NCBI GenBank assembly: GCA_036362985.1 | Contig: JAYGXS010000003.1 | Coordinates: 80,004,447-80,068,446, forward strand | DNA from: Ligula intestinalis | Lineage: Eukaryota; Platyhelminthes; Cestoda; Diphyllobothriidea; Diphyllobothriidae | DNA: 64,000 nucleotides | Direction: 5' to 3' | Shown here: piece after piece, positions 12,201 through 20,610 of the stretch | Position numbering within the stretch: position 1 is the first letter of the stretch | How the letters are laid out: each line of letters begins with the position of its first letter | Position numbers and translations under genes: made by a program | The notes under the pieces: generated by a model | Seen by the model: only the letters and a program-made list of their open reading frames with translations | Databases searched by the model: none | Told to the model about the DNA's origin: nothing

Positions 12201-15200
12201 CTGTCTTACGGGACTGGTGGGATTGGGGGTTTTATGGGTGGGGAAAAGGGATGGACGACAAAGGGCCTTTGTAACAATAAGTACAAAAAGTCGTTAAATT
12301 TTGTTGAAATAGATAAATGCAGCAGCAATATAGCGGCGGCGTTGGGCGCGTGAATAGAAAAAAGTGTGAAAAACAAATCGACATCGCATCGACCTCGAAT
12401 CGACGTTGACAAACCTAGAATGTGGTTTTATTCAGAAAACTCCCCTTTTCCCAAAACCCAGTAATAATAGACGTTTTGAAATCTTTTTGTAATGTAAAGT
12501 TTTTATTATTACTAATAAAAAATCCGGTAAAACTATTACTGGACATATGTATGAAAGAGTTATATGTAATGTTCAATATTACAATTCTAAATTTCCGGTG
12601 ACTGGCTGCTGTGAACAACAGGTTGTGTTGTGGCCGGTCTAATCGAGGGCTAAACTGAAGCAATCTGAATATTCCTTCTATTTCCTTAAGCTATGGTATG
12701 TGTATGTAACTTTGGGGAGTTTTGTTGACGCTGGACGAAGTCACTGAGGTACCTATTTGTAATATGATCACTAAACTATACTAGACCAACGACGGACGCG
12801 TATAGGTTGGGGGTAGTTCAGTAACCTTGGACGAGTTTAATGATGTACATTTTTTAATATCATCACTAACCCCAAGTGGACCAATGGCGGGCGTGCGTAA
12901 GTTGGGGGGATGTTCACTGACGCTGGGTGAGGTCATTGAAATGGTTTTTCCTTTGTTAAACTGCAACTGCATGAAAAGCTTTTTCGTGTGATCATCAGCA
13001 AAGTATCTTAGGCAAACGCTAACGGCGATTATATAAAGGTAACGAATGATATGTGTAGTAATTGCAAGTGCAACCGTTGCTTCTTTTTAGCGAGATAAGC
13101 CGCAGCAATGTAATGGTAAGGCTGAGTAGACGAAAAAAGTGAAGAGTGGGCAGCGATATAGTAGCAGGGTTTTCAATGCACGTTGAAGAAGCGGGACGCG
13201 ATGCGCAGCTATTAGTCTGCTGACATAAATGAATAGGCATAAATACGCCTACAGAAACTAATATAGCAGTTATGTTAGTGTTTCTTTCCAAAATGAGCCT
13301 AGCATGCTACGGTTACCCAATTTTTTTCCCTTGTGCTTAGCGGGCTTATTTCGATCTTTTTGGATCAGACTGGAACTTCTGTCTGACGGTTCGCGTCGTC
13401 GTCTTGTTAGATCAAAAGAGGGCGAACGTTGGCTGCTTGTAATAGGCTTTAGCCGAGCTGGCTAATTACAGTAAACTCCCTATTTCATGAAATTTCAACT
13501 GAAATTCTGACGTCTGTTTTTGATTCGAAAAATTGTTTAAGTATGTTTGGAAGAATGTATAAGCAGCTCTTGGACTGCCTGAAAAAATTGCATTCTGTAA
13601 AAAGTGGCTACTCAAATAGAATGCATTTATCATTGATTTTCACAGTCGTTATAAATACAAATATATTTTATGGAAAACATGCACAGAAATATTCTTTTTT
13701 ACTCATTTGATAGAAAATTACGCCTACTTCAAATTTTTTACTTGGAGAGGCAGTATCTTTAGGTTTCGGAAGGTTTATACTCATGGGGTTTTTTAGGAAC
13801 GTGAAGTGTGCAATCATAAAGCAATCATAAAGCAACCTATATGTTTATTTATAAATGCTACATATAAGTTATACAACTTGGTCAACATCCATTGCAAATT
13901 TTTATGATAAATATGCAAAGTCTTCTTCACACCAGAGGAAAATATTTACATTTCCTTCTACAGAATGTTAACAGCATGTATTTTGGAGACCTTGATTTCA
14001 AGTATGACGGCTGGCAGTTTTCAAAATTATTCGGCAATTTGGAAACCGTTTTTAAATTCGAAAGATGCCCTCTTCTTCAAATATGCAATTCGAAGAATAC
14101 ATAAGCGGCTAAGAAGCGATCAAAATAAAAATAAAAATTCGTGCATTTTATATAAAATGTCTTTGAATTTGTAAAGGCAGTGAAAATCAATGAGAAATGC
14201 AAATGCTACTTTATTAGCCCTTGTTACAGAATATACTTTAATATGCATAAAGACACGGTGTCAGATGTTATCGCATTCATCGTCTCCCAAAGAAAAAGAA
14301 GGGCGGGTTCGTGGACCAAATTATATTTGAACTGACGTTTCGGAAGTTGACACGTCCAGCACGGGTATACTACGAGACAGACGGCAAGATTGGCTAACTC
14401 AAGACCACCAGACGCAGCAACTTCAGTACTCTGAAGAGAGAAGCCAGAAAGGTCCCAAACCGTCAGTTCAAATATAATTTGGTCCACGAACCAATCCCAT
14501 CTTCTTCTACTTCTTTGGGAGACGATGTACGCGAGAGTATACTTTATATATTGGGAATAGCCTCTATGATTACCTTTATTAAAACCATACCTAAATAATA
14601 TGTTCGGATCGAAAGCAAATTTCGGAGTTTCGGTTGAAATTTCATGAGATAGGGAATTTACTGCGTGTGCTTCAGCTGCTTATGTGCGATCAGATAGACT
14701 AGAGGACACATCAGTTGACTAATTCATAACCGAATTCGCCCCCCCGCCCTCTGATATGTCTGTATTCTGATTGGTTCTTATCCCATCTTCCATTCCTCGC
14801 GCGCACGCCCACCCACAGGACCGACTGGTTCACGGAACTCTATCCGCCAACCCAGTGGACCCACTTCAACACCCTCACCTTCTGCCAACTGCCAGTCTCC
14901 AGCGTCAGGACTGAACGCAGTGCGAATCCACTGTGTTCGCTTCAAGTGGCTCAGTTGAACCAGGCCTACCAACCACCATCACGCACCACCTCCTTGAGAG
15001 CATGCCACTCTGTCGGGGATGTCTACCGTTCCAGCACTTCTGTCACCCTCCCCCCTATCACCTCCTACTCGTCTCAGGCACCGCCACCGCTGCTACCACC
15101 CCTATTACGCTCTTCCACACCGCAGTCAACCACTCCGCCTGTGGAGCAGTCTCCGGTCCTTAAAACGTCGACGGCCGCTGTTATGGCTCGAGCACCAGCC

Positions 15201-18200
15201 GTGAAGGCCAAGAGGATGACCACCTCGAAGAAGCCTGATTTAGACAGTTCTGCCCTCCTCTCGGATTGGACCCTGGGCTGTGCCGAGGACCAAAACAGTT
15301 CAGACAGGTAAGAGAAATTCTGTCGGTTGTGCGTCAACGTCAGTGATTTTTACCCCGATCCAGCGAAGCGCCTGTCTCTTTCCCCTAACTGCAAACTTTG
15401 TGTACCTTTATCTGTGTTCTCAGTCTTATGCCGCCAAGCCTGTGTAGTTACAGGTGTATTTGCGGCATTTCATCGCGTAAAGGCGACTAGACTGCTCTCT
15501 ACTCTCCTGTTTATCTTACGTTTGCATGACACTTTTGTCAGTGGGTGATGTTGGTATCGCACTCTGAGGTAAAAGTACCTCTCTCGTTGTAGATGAAACT
15601 GATATCTCTAAATGCGCGTACCTAATGAGCCAGCTGTCTTCCACAAGAAAAGACAAAGACTGATTCAGCCGTCATCTCTTATGTAAAAAGTACACTAGGT
15701 TGTATTTAACTTAAGTCCCTCGTCTTCCCACCGCTTGAAGCTATCCGGTCATCCAGAAGTCCGGTTGAGCCAGAGTTTGCCGAACAACGGTTTTCTAAGG
15801 CAGCTTAAGGAGGCGTTCTCCCGTGATTTCTACGTTACACTTTGGGGAGGGGGGGAGCAGGAGTCTCCATCTAGCCCGTCTCCCCTTCCCCGCGGCAGAG
15901 CAGCTTGAGACCTCAGGGGAAACCCTATTTGATGACCGGCGACACTGGCCATGTTTTAGTACTGCTTTTCGTTGTAGGCTCTTTTTGCACATGAGAACGT
16001 ATCAGTTCTTAGTCACCCCACTGCTTTTCCGTCAGATCTGAGGGCCGTCCGATTTAGCAACCACTACCGGGTGCCGCTTCGCCGGATTTAAGGCAGGTTG
16101 CTATGCCACCGAAGCACAGGCTACTTGCAGCTCTCAAAACTTATCAGCTTTACGGCTAGCCCCATTAGCTCTGCGCCGGCGAGGTCCAATTAATAGTCAG
16201 TCTGACTTGAAACAGTTGGTTACTTCCCCCTTGGGTGCGTCTGTGTGCTCAATTTTATTGCCGTCAGACCGATGTACTTACAGGAGTAATTGCGACATTT
16301 AATCGTGTCAAGGACATCAGACTGCTCTTAAGTCTTCGGTTCGTCCCAATTTTGCACGAACCTTTTGCCAGTTGCGTGCTGTCGATGCCGCACTCTCAAA
16401 CAACAGTAGCCTCCTCCCGTGTTAGATGAAGCTCCTATCTACGCTCCTATGCTCTGTTTTATTTCAGTTAATAACCTCGAATCCTATCTGCCTGATGTCT
16501 TTACTGTTCTAGGCTTCCGTGGCGCACTTTTGCATGACTGATCGATAAATATACTGAGAATTTGGTAGCAGTTATTGGTCAAAATAATAGATATTAACAT
16601 AATAGAATCAGGCATACAATAGTATATCTTACATATTATGCATTATAATATAATACCTTATCGATAGTAATAAAATCTCATGCATTTCAGTAAAGGTTTT
16701 ATAGTCGTTGATACACCTTTACTGGTCAGTAACAGAACACTCATAATTTGTGTCAATTATAATTTTGCTGTTGATAGCCTGCTCACTCTCTCCCCTTATG
16801 TGTTCCTCTGCCCCCCACCCCGTTAGCGACGAATCAGTGTTGGCCGACACCTTTATCGTGGCCTCTCCGCCCATCCTGCTCGACCGATGGCGACTGGCTC
16901 GTAAGCCGGTCACTCCAGATCGCGGCAACAAACCCACCGCCGAGTCCGGGCACCCGCTGGGGCCGCCGGCAGCGCTAACCGAATCACCCTCCCACTCTCT
17001 GGTGAATGATACACTGCACTGGTTCAACAACCTTCGTTTCAGTGATCTCTCCACACAGTCGCCTAAATTAGAATCGGCAGCAGCAGGAGCGAGGACTCCG
17101 GTCCAGTCCTCAGAGCTGACCTTACAGGCCGATTCCCCGTCGTTGTCACCGTCAACGCCGTCGTCGAAATTGACGGCGCCCGAGACGCCCGTCATGGCTG
17201 TACACTACGGTCAGCTGCAAACCGGGCCCGCGGCACCAGAGCGTACGTACAATCTCTGTACTTCCTACTCCGACTTTCGGCTTGCACCACCCTCGACGAA
17301 CGACATGGCGCTCTACCAACGTATGTGCCTGTCTTTTTCCATCTCTCTTCACTTTCACCCACGACAAGGGTTCTCGTTTGCATTTTTTACTTGTCTGTAC
17401 TCCGCCACTGAAAAACACGTTCAGCGTCCACTTCACTGATTAATGTATATGTAAATTTTAAGGGTGAAAGTGACCATAGCATTGTCGCAGACAATGAAAA
17501 TTGGAGAAAGTTGTCACACATTCGAGTGAGTTGTCCGGAACAGTGCAAAACAGTATGAAACCCCAACCCCAACGTTGCGGGGACTGTCTGTCTCAGAGGC
17601 TGACTTTAAACGAAGGTGTCAGAGCCTCAGAAGTTACAGACTGGACTAACTGTCAGACCTACAACCCGGCATACTACGTTTTCTATCGGTTTAGACCCCG
17701 CATTAAGAGTGTTGGGTCAGGACCTGCCTTCCTGTGTCTTCCATCTGTTGATCTCGATAAGTCATTATGGCTCGAACCAGCAATATGCCAGCAAACTTCT
17801 GCTATTAAAACAAAGTTACCATCAAACTTGACGTATATTTATTTGATAGATAAAATGTATCTGTTGCAACATGCCAACGCCCTGCTAATATCTACAGATA
17901 ACGTTGATGTCCATTATTTGACATATGTAATCTATTATCCTTCAGGATGACTTTGCTTGACTCCCATTTGCAAACAATTTCTCTATGTTACTATGTTACT
18001 CCCTATTTTATAGTAACATATCTTTTTTAGTGTAAATATGCTTCTTTACTAGGATCTTTAAGGGCAATGCCTATTATCCTTAAATATACTGAACCAGAAG
18101 AAATAAACCACTAAATTTGCCTTTTCTTTGAACCCACAACTCTGACTAGCAGGATCCGTGGACGATATATTCAAATTTTTCATTGCACCTGTATACTATG

Positions 18201-19581
18201 TTGTCGGTGGAGCCCCTCAAAGATCGAGTGTTTGGAGGGGAAACAGGTTTGCCGTGAATTTCCTAGACTGCACTCACATTCTGTTCAAGTTACCACATCT
18301 CAGTCGACGAGGTAATGAGCCTAATGTACGTGGACTATCACTTATAGGCTGGAACTGTTGTTTCGGCCACGTAAAATGACGATCAGGCAAGAAAGCGAGG
18401 TCTACCTTTGTCAGAACTAAGACATGGCTGGCTGCTGACTGTATTTAGACCCAAAACGCGATTTCCTGGGCAGGGTGTCACACGGTCTGAGAACTGTATG
18501 CGCGCTTTCTCGCATGATAATATCATTTCGATCCAGAGAGGGCGTAAGCATACAGTAGGCGTGCTCTTTCTCATGAAACGTTTACCGAACTTGTGAAATC
18601 TTTTTGATTTTCGAAAAGTTTATTTCCAGTCGCCTGAAGATGGAAAACTCTGTAAGATATGGTAACCTCAGAAGTATAGACTTTTCAAATTTATCTTCAA
18701 TGCATGGGCATGGGCCATATCGGCTACACATTAAGCAGACGCATACGATGGTTTATTAAAGACCAAGTCCAAGTCTCAAAACATGGCATGATTATAAAGT
18801 TTTTCAACCCCACAGATATCCTTTTTTCAAGTGTAAAATTTGAAGAAGACACAAGTCACTACCAAATGAGTTCAAGAAAGTATATTTTTGTGCCTTTGGT
18901 CTACAAAATACATTTGAATTTTTGGGTGCATTGAAAATAGGTGGAAAAAATTCAGCTTACCTAAGGAATCGTTTTTTGCATAGTGTTGCTTTCAAGGGGC
19001 ATCCGGTAAGAGATTCATTCAAAGACAGACATCCTGACGTGATGGAACCATCTGGGGACTATACTGTACGAAAATTACTATAAAACCCTAATAAATTTAG
19101 CTTTTTGAAACGAAGACACATTTTGAAGTCTGATGAGATAATACATCTACATTTCAAAGGCCTTTGTGTTCCCTTTAAAGGCGATAATATTGGTTCAGGT
19201 GAAGACTCCCTTTGTAATCCTCTTGTTCGCATGTAGCTCGCGAAGCTAGCTCCTCCACAGCTCTTTCCTGTCGTTTCTCACCTAGGTTACGCTTCGGTCG
19301 AGCCGCTGGGTGTCGCGCCCCAAAAACCCGTCTCTGGTCTGATGCAGGGGATTAATCCGGCCTCGCTGAAAACATACACCGTAAGTGAAATACATCACCT
19401 ACCCCTCTCCCCCGCCTACCATTGTCGACCTGATCAGCTCGATCTCTCAATCTCCCCCCTCCATCCTTTTTTTATTCAGGACGTGGTCAGGCTCTCCAGA
19501 ACTGGTGTCTGCTCTGTCCCCTACGAATCCTTCCTCATCTACGTGCAGACGGTCCGAGAGAAGGGTCGCCTGAATTGTTGA
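266..19581 (+). CDS. FIG4: FIG4-like phosphoinositide phosphatase (Sac domain), 3' portion, 8 exons
   Basis: FIG4 is a Sac-family polyphosphoinositide phosphatase that works with PIKfyve and VAC14 in PI(3,5)P2 turnover on endolysosomal membranes. Exons seen: 266-510, 682-850, 6498-6631, 10359-10790, 14819-15307, 16827-17320, 19286-19380 and 19480-19581 (TGA stop). All have AG/GT borders, and the phases join to exactly 720 codons including the stop. The catalytic signature CVDCLDRTN lies at 713-739, with the Cys-x5-Arg core of Sac phosphatases. Downstream, EEHGDTLALQYGGS and LMQTLSR followed by YYSNNFSDFE match animal FIG4 closely, which separates it from SAC1 and INPP5F. The exons at 14819 and 16827 carry a long Ser/Pro/Thr-rich, poorly conserved linker. 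The last two exons give a short conserved-looking C-terminus. The 5' part of the gene lies before the window. Identity is firm; the linker exon borders are the least certain. Confidence 0.93.
511..681 (+). other. FIG4 intron between the two Sac-domain exons (171 bp)
   Basis: The GTAAAT donor follows a Trp codon split as TG|G, and the acceptor is CTGGTAG at 675-681. A TAG triplet run sits near 589-600. An earlier AG at 623-624 would introduce an immediate in-frame stop, so the 681 acceptor is preferred. Confidence 0.7.
1200..1470 (-). repeat. tRNA-derived short repeat (family 1), with internal tRNA-like core
   Basis: On the - strand, 1354 down to about 1268 reads as a degenerate tRNA: an A-box-like TAGCTTAGCGGTTAGAGCG and a B-box-like GGGTTCAAATCCC. 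The ends GGGGCGTT and AACGCCTC can pair as an acceptor stem. It is followed by TTTTTTCACAATTGGGTC and the tail shared with 58,975-59,285 and other copies. The upstream arm (1360-1470) is also shared, so the tRNA-like part is central in the repeat rather than at one end. This is a repeat, not a tRNA gene. Confidence 0.75.
1857..2108 (-). repeat. dispersed repeat, copy 1 (second copy at 23,690-23,850)
   Basis: Read on the - strand, this stretch aligns with 23,690-23,850 on the + strand. Shared blocks include TCTACGGTGGATC-like and CGCCGCCGGGATTGAGGC. Both copies could encode a short leucine-rich peptide (EQPLL.MLL.LL.AAGIEAH). The bases that differ are not mainly silent, so I do not call it a gene. 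The family is unknown to me. Confidence 0.55.
2109..2830 (+). repeat. tRNA-derived repeat arm split by an inserted DNA element
   Basis: Bases 2130-2148 (GATTTCCTAAGCAAGCATC) and 2739-2830 (GAATCCACTAGAATGACTT, then GAGTTTGGCAGATTTGCTTA and GTTGACCCAATTGTGAAAAA) are continuous in other copies of family 1, such as the one at 58,985-59,030 on the opposite strand. Here they are separated by the 588-bp element at 2149-2736. The insertion therefore postdates this repeat. Confidence 0.65.
2149..2736 (+). mobile_element. TA-flanked non-autonomous DNA transposon, CAGGGTGCCCC ends
   Basis: The ends are inverted: CAGGGTGCCCCACAAAAAA on the left, and on the right the reverse complement of CAGGGTGCCCCACGAAAAA. 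TA dinucleotides at 2147-2148 and 2737-2738 form the target duplication typical of Tc1/mariner-type insertions. It is 588 bp long. A short + strand reading frame begins MPQLSNFQREVIVLFRKE at 2427, which could be the remnant of a transposase start, but the rest has no recognisable domain. It sits inside a tRNA-derived repeat. Confidence 0.7.
5490..5570 (+). repeat. Penelope-like terminal motif copy
   Basis: The stretch TGATGATGAATCCGCGACGG, followed by ATATCGAAACGTCAGGTGAA and TAAAA, belongs to a pattern found at six other places in the window: 40,041 (-), 40,905 (+), 49,583 (-), 58,846 (+), 59,460 (+) and 61,635 (-). Two of those lie next to GIY-YIG remnants, so I read it as the end of a Penelope-like element. 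No coding part is visible beside this copy. Confidence 0.45.
7127..8888 (-). mobile_element. CR1-like non-LTR retrotransposon, 3' fragment
   Basis: The - strand frame from 8888 to 8355 encodes the post-catalytic C-terminal part of a CR1-like reverse transcriptase: FVRPQLEFAIQTWRPW, then LERVRRRATQLVRG, PLDYRQLCGDLIQAFR and LRGRPLKLRV. A frameshift near 8350 leads into RVIQAWNALP, the usual end of the protein. The rest is 3' untranslated sequence, ending near 7127 in a short stem-forming motif (TATAGGCAAACGCCTTTGAA with CCCTAT) shared with the CR1 ends at 26,551, 28,930 and 50,960. The 5' part, including endonuclease and catalytic motifs, is missing. It is a dead copy. Confidence 0.82.
7156..7978 (-). 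repeat. two-copy tandem duplication (425-bp period) in the CR1 3' region
   Basis: Unit 1 runs 7156-7580 and unit 2 runs 7581 to about 7978. Both start AGGCAAACGCCTTTGAA and both contain AGGAGGAGACCTCAGAGTCA and CGAGAACGTCCCCAAGA. They differ by scattered substitutions and small deletions, so the duplication is not recent. One - strand frame stays open through much of both units. Confidence 0.8.
10020..10205 (+). repeat. tRNA-derived repeat, partly deleted
   Basis: The segment CATAGCTCAGTTAACAGAGC at 10,121-10,140 resembles a tRNA D-arm/A-box. It is followed closely by the family-1 tail (TTTTTCACAATTAGGTCAAT, then TTCAAGTCTGCCAC). Most of the anticodon and T-arm region is gone. A second piece, GAACCCGCAACCCATTGATT near 10,074, looks like a B-box on the other strand, suggesting two overlapping insertions. 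Confidence 0.55.
11484..11670 (-). repeat. tRNA-derived short repeat (family 2)
   Basis: On the - strand, the head (11,664 down to about 11,599) reads CTTAATGGTTAGAGCC, later followed by GCGGGTTTGAAATTCG, matching tRNA A- and B-box patterns. The tail (GGCTAATAAGCCAGAAATA) is the same as at 20,540 and 26,440. A second tail-only copy, about 85% alike, lies at 11,828-11,890 in the same orientation. Confidence 0.65.
12715..12990. repeat. minisatellite, about 96-bp period, three diverged copies
   Basis: Related segments start near 12,723 (GTTGACGCTGGACGAAGTCA), 12,819 (AGTAACCTTGGACGAGTTTA) and 12,915 (ACTGACGCTGGGTGAGGTCA). A second block (GACCAACGACGGACGCGTAT and GACCAATGGCGGGCGTGCGT) repeats with the same spacing. 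Copies differ at many positions. Confidence 0.65.
13469..14663. mobile_element. 1.2-kb terminal-inverted-repeat (foldback) element
   Basis: The left arm CAGTAAACTCCCTATTTCAT (13,469) and the right arm, reverse complement CAGTAAATTCCCTATCTCAT (ending 14,663), are inverted. They continue as ATGAAATTTCAAC(T/C)GAAA. Internal parts recur at 35,735-36,110, 45,505-45,850 and 47,825-48,570 (GGAAAACATGCA, GTATCTTT.GGTTT, and in some copies CATGTATTTTGGA-like blocks). No coding region is recognised. A smaller element is inserted at 14,278-14,527. Confidence 0.65.
14278..14527. mobile_element. 250-bp inverted-repeat element nested in the larger one
   Basis: The left arm starts CATCGTCTCCCAAAGAAAAA and the right arm ends TTCTTTGGGAGACGATG. 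Inner parts TGGACCAAATTATATTTGAA and its complement pair as well, giving arms of about 60 bp around a 130-bp core. The arms differ by a small indel. No clear target duplication was seen. Confidence 0.7.
15308..16826 (+). other. FIG4 intron, 1.5 kb, with an internal duplication
   Basis: The donor is GTAAGA and the acceptor CCCCGTTAG; Ser is split AG|C. Bases 15,412-15,612 and 16,236-16,446 are diverged direct copies (for example GTGTAGTTACAGGTGTATTT against GATGTACTTACAGGAGTAAT, both leading to AGACTGCTCT). The remainder is unrecognised. Confidence 0.6.
17321..19285 (+). other. FIG4 intron, 2.0 kb
   Basis: The donor is GTATGT after a single C. The acceptor CACCTAG at 19,279-19,285 is preferred over the AG near 19,259, because only it keeps the frame open and yields a Tyr-x-Arg-Tyr join like that in other FIG4 proteins. 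I see no recognisable element inside. Confidence 0.65.
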
Positions 19582-19802
19582 ATTAGACCAAACCCTGTCT
19601 GTTTGCCTGATTTCTCTCCACTTTTGACACCACCTATTGTAGTTTGATACTGACAACTTTTCTCCGTGCTCTGTCTTTCTCTTGATGTTTACCACTGTTC
19701 TGATTTGAAACATGTTAGCTTTGCACGAATGGAGTTTTGGTTTGTCCATTTGACTGCACTTAACGTGGGATCGGGTGGTTTCCGCGTGAGCTTTTAAGAG
19801 AC

Positions 19803-20105
19803 CCCTTAATAACAATAATAATAGAGGGGCTTGACAGATTTGAATGATTCATTTGATCCACACGGCGGCAGAGGTGAGATTCGAACCCGTGCCAGCAAGG
19901 GGGACGTTTTGTTACAGTCAGCGCTCTAGCTAACTGAGCTACGAGACTCCTATCGGATCCGTGATTTTGATTACACTTGGGTATGTCCAGCCTACTGCAG
20001 CGTATGGAATCCACCAATCCTGATACAGCAAGCTGGCTGTCCAAACAGAATTTCCTAAGCAAACAATCTCGAATCCACCAGATAGCAGTTAATGCCGGCT
20101 TGGCA
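19803..20105 (-). repeat. tRNA-derived repeat (family 1), well-preserved tRNA-like core
   Basis: Read on the - strand from 19,950, CGTAGCTCAGTTAGCTAGAG and CACGGGTTCGAATCTCACC give clear A- and B-boxes with tRNA-like spacing. They are flanked by the same arms as the other copies (TATGGAATCCACCAATCCTG and ATTTCCTAAGCAAACAATCT on the + strand). It could pass for a tRNA gene in a scan, but the shared flanking arms show it is a repeat. Confidence 0.75.
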
Positions 20106-20439
20106 GCAGCACCGATCCCACTTTGGCCCGGCACTCAGCGACCGGTTTTGCCAGACTCTCTTTTCAGGCTTCCCGTTAGTTCCACACCTTGGCCTCTTTT
20201 GTTGGACTTAAAACGCAACTATTTGGCACGAAGCAGAGGAATATATATTGCAGGGAGTGTCTACCGAGGTGCCCTCAAACACCGGTGATCACAAAATTGT
20301 CGTTTGGCCAGGGTCCAAGAAAGTGCGAGGCTTCCCGGAAGTCGTCGTGCAGACTACACGCAACAGGGGCACAGACACTCCACCTTGCCCCCCACAGCAT
20401 GCAGGCAGTTTAACTTCTCACTCGGATTGTCTGATCCGC

Positions 20440-20610
20440 TCGGTTGCGATTGGGTGAGTAGGTTAATGGTAATGCTACACTCCGCGACCAAAGGGTTCGA
20501 ACCTCGGGTGATCCACACCTAATGTCGGGTATGGCAGGCCGATGACGGCTAATAAGCCAGAAATTCCTAATCCGGCTTCCCTTCTCTTTGCCTATTTTCC
20601 TTTATCATGC
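20440..20610 (+). repeat. tRNA-derived repeat (family 2)
   Basis: The head contains GGTTAATGGTAATGCTACAC and AAGGGTTCGAACCTCGG (B-box). The tail is GCCGATGACGGCTAATAAGC followed by CAGAAATTCC. It matches copies at 26,350-26,480 and, inverted, at 11,484-11,670. Confidence 0.65.

Larger units (their letters stand above)
10791..14818 (+). other. FIG4 intron, 4.0 kb
   Basis: The donor is GTACTG and the acceptor CACCCACAG, with a split AG|G Arg codon. It holds two family-2 tRNA-derived repeat tails, one with its tRNA-like head (11,484-11,890), a 96-bp-period minisatellite (about 12,715-12,990) and a 1.2-kb inverted-repeat element with a second one nested inside (13,469-14,663). Nothing recognisable in 10,800-11,450 or 11,900-12,690. 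Confidence 0.7.

Noticed and set aside
16719..17195. 158-codon open frame on the - strand
   Set aside because: It is the shadow of the GC-rich FIG4 exon at 16,827-17,320, whose + strand frame has splice sites and phase support.
19861..19950. tRNA gene on the - strand
   Set aside because: The A- and B-boxes are good, but the same flanking arms occur around degenerate cores at many other places, so it is a tRNA-derived repeat.
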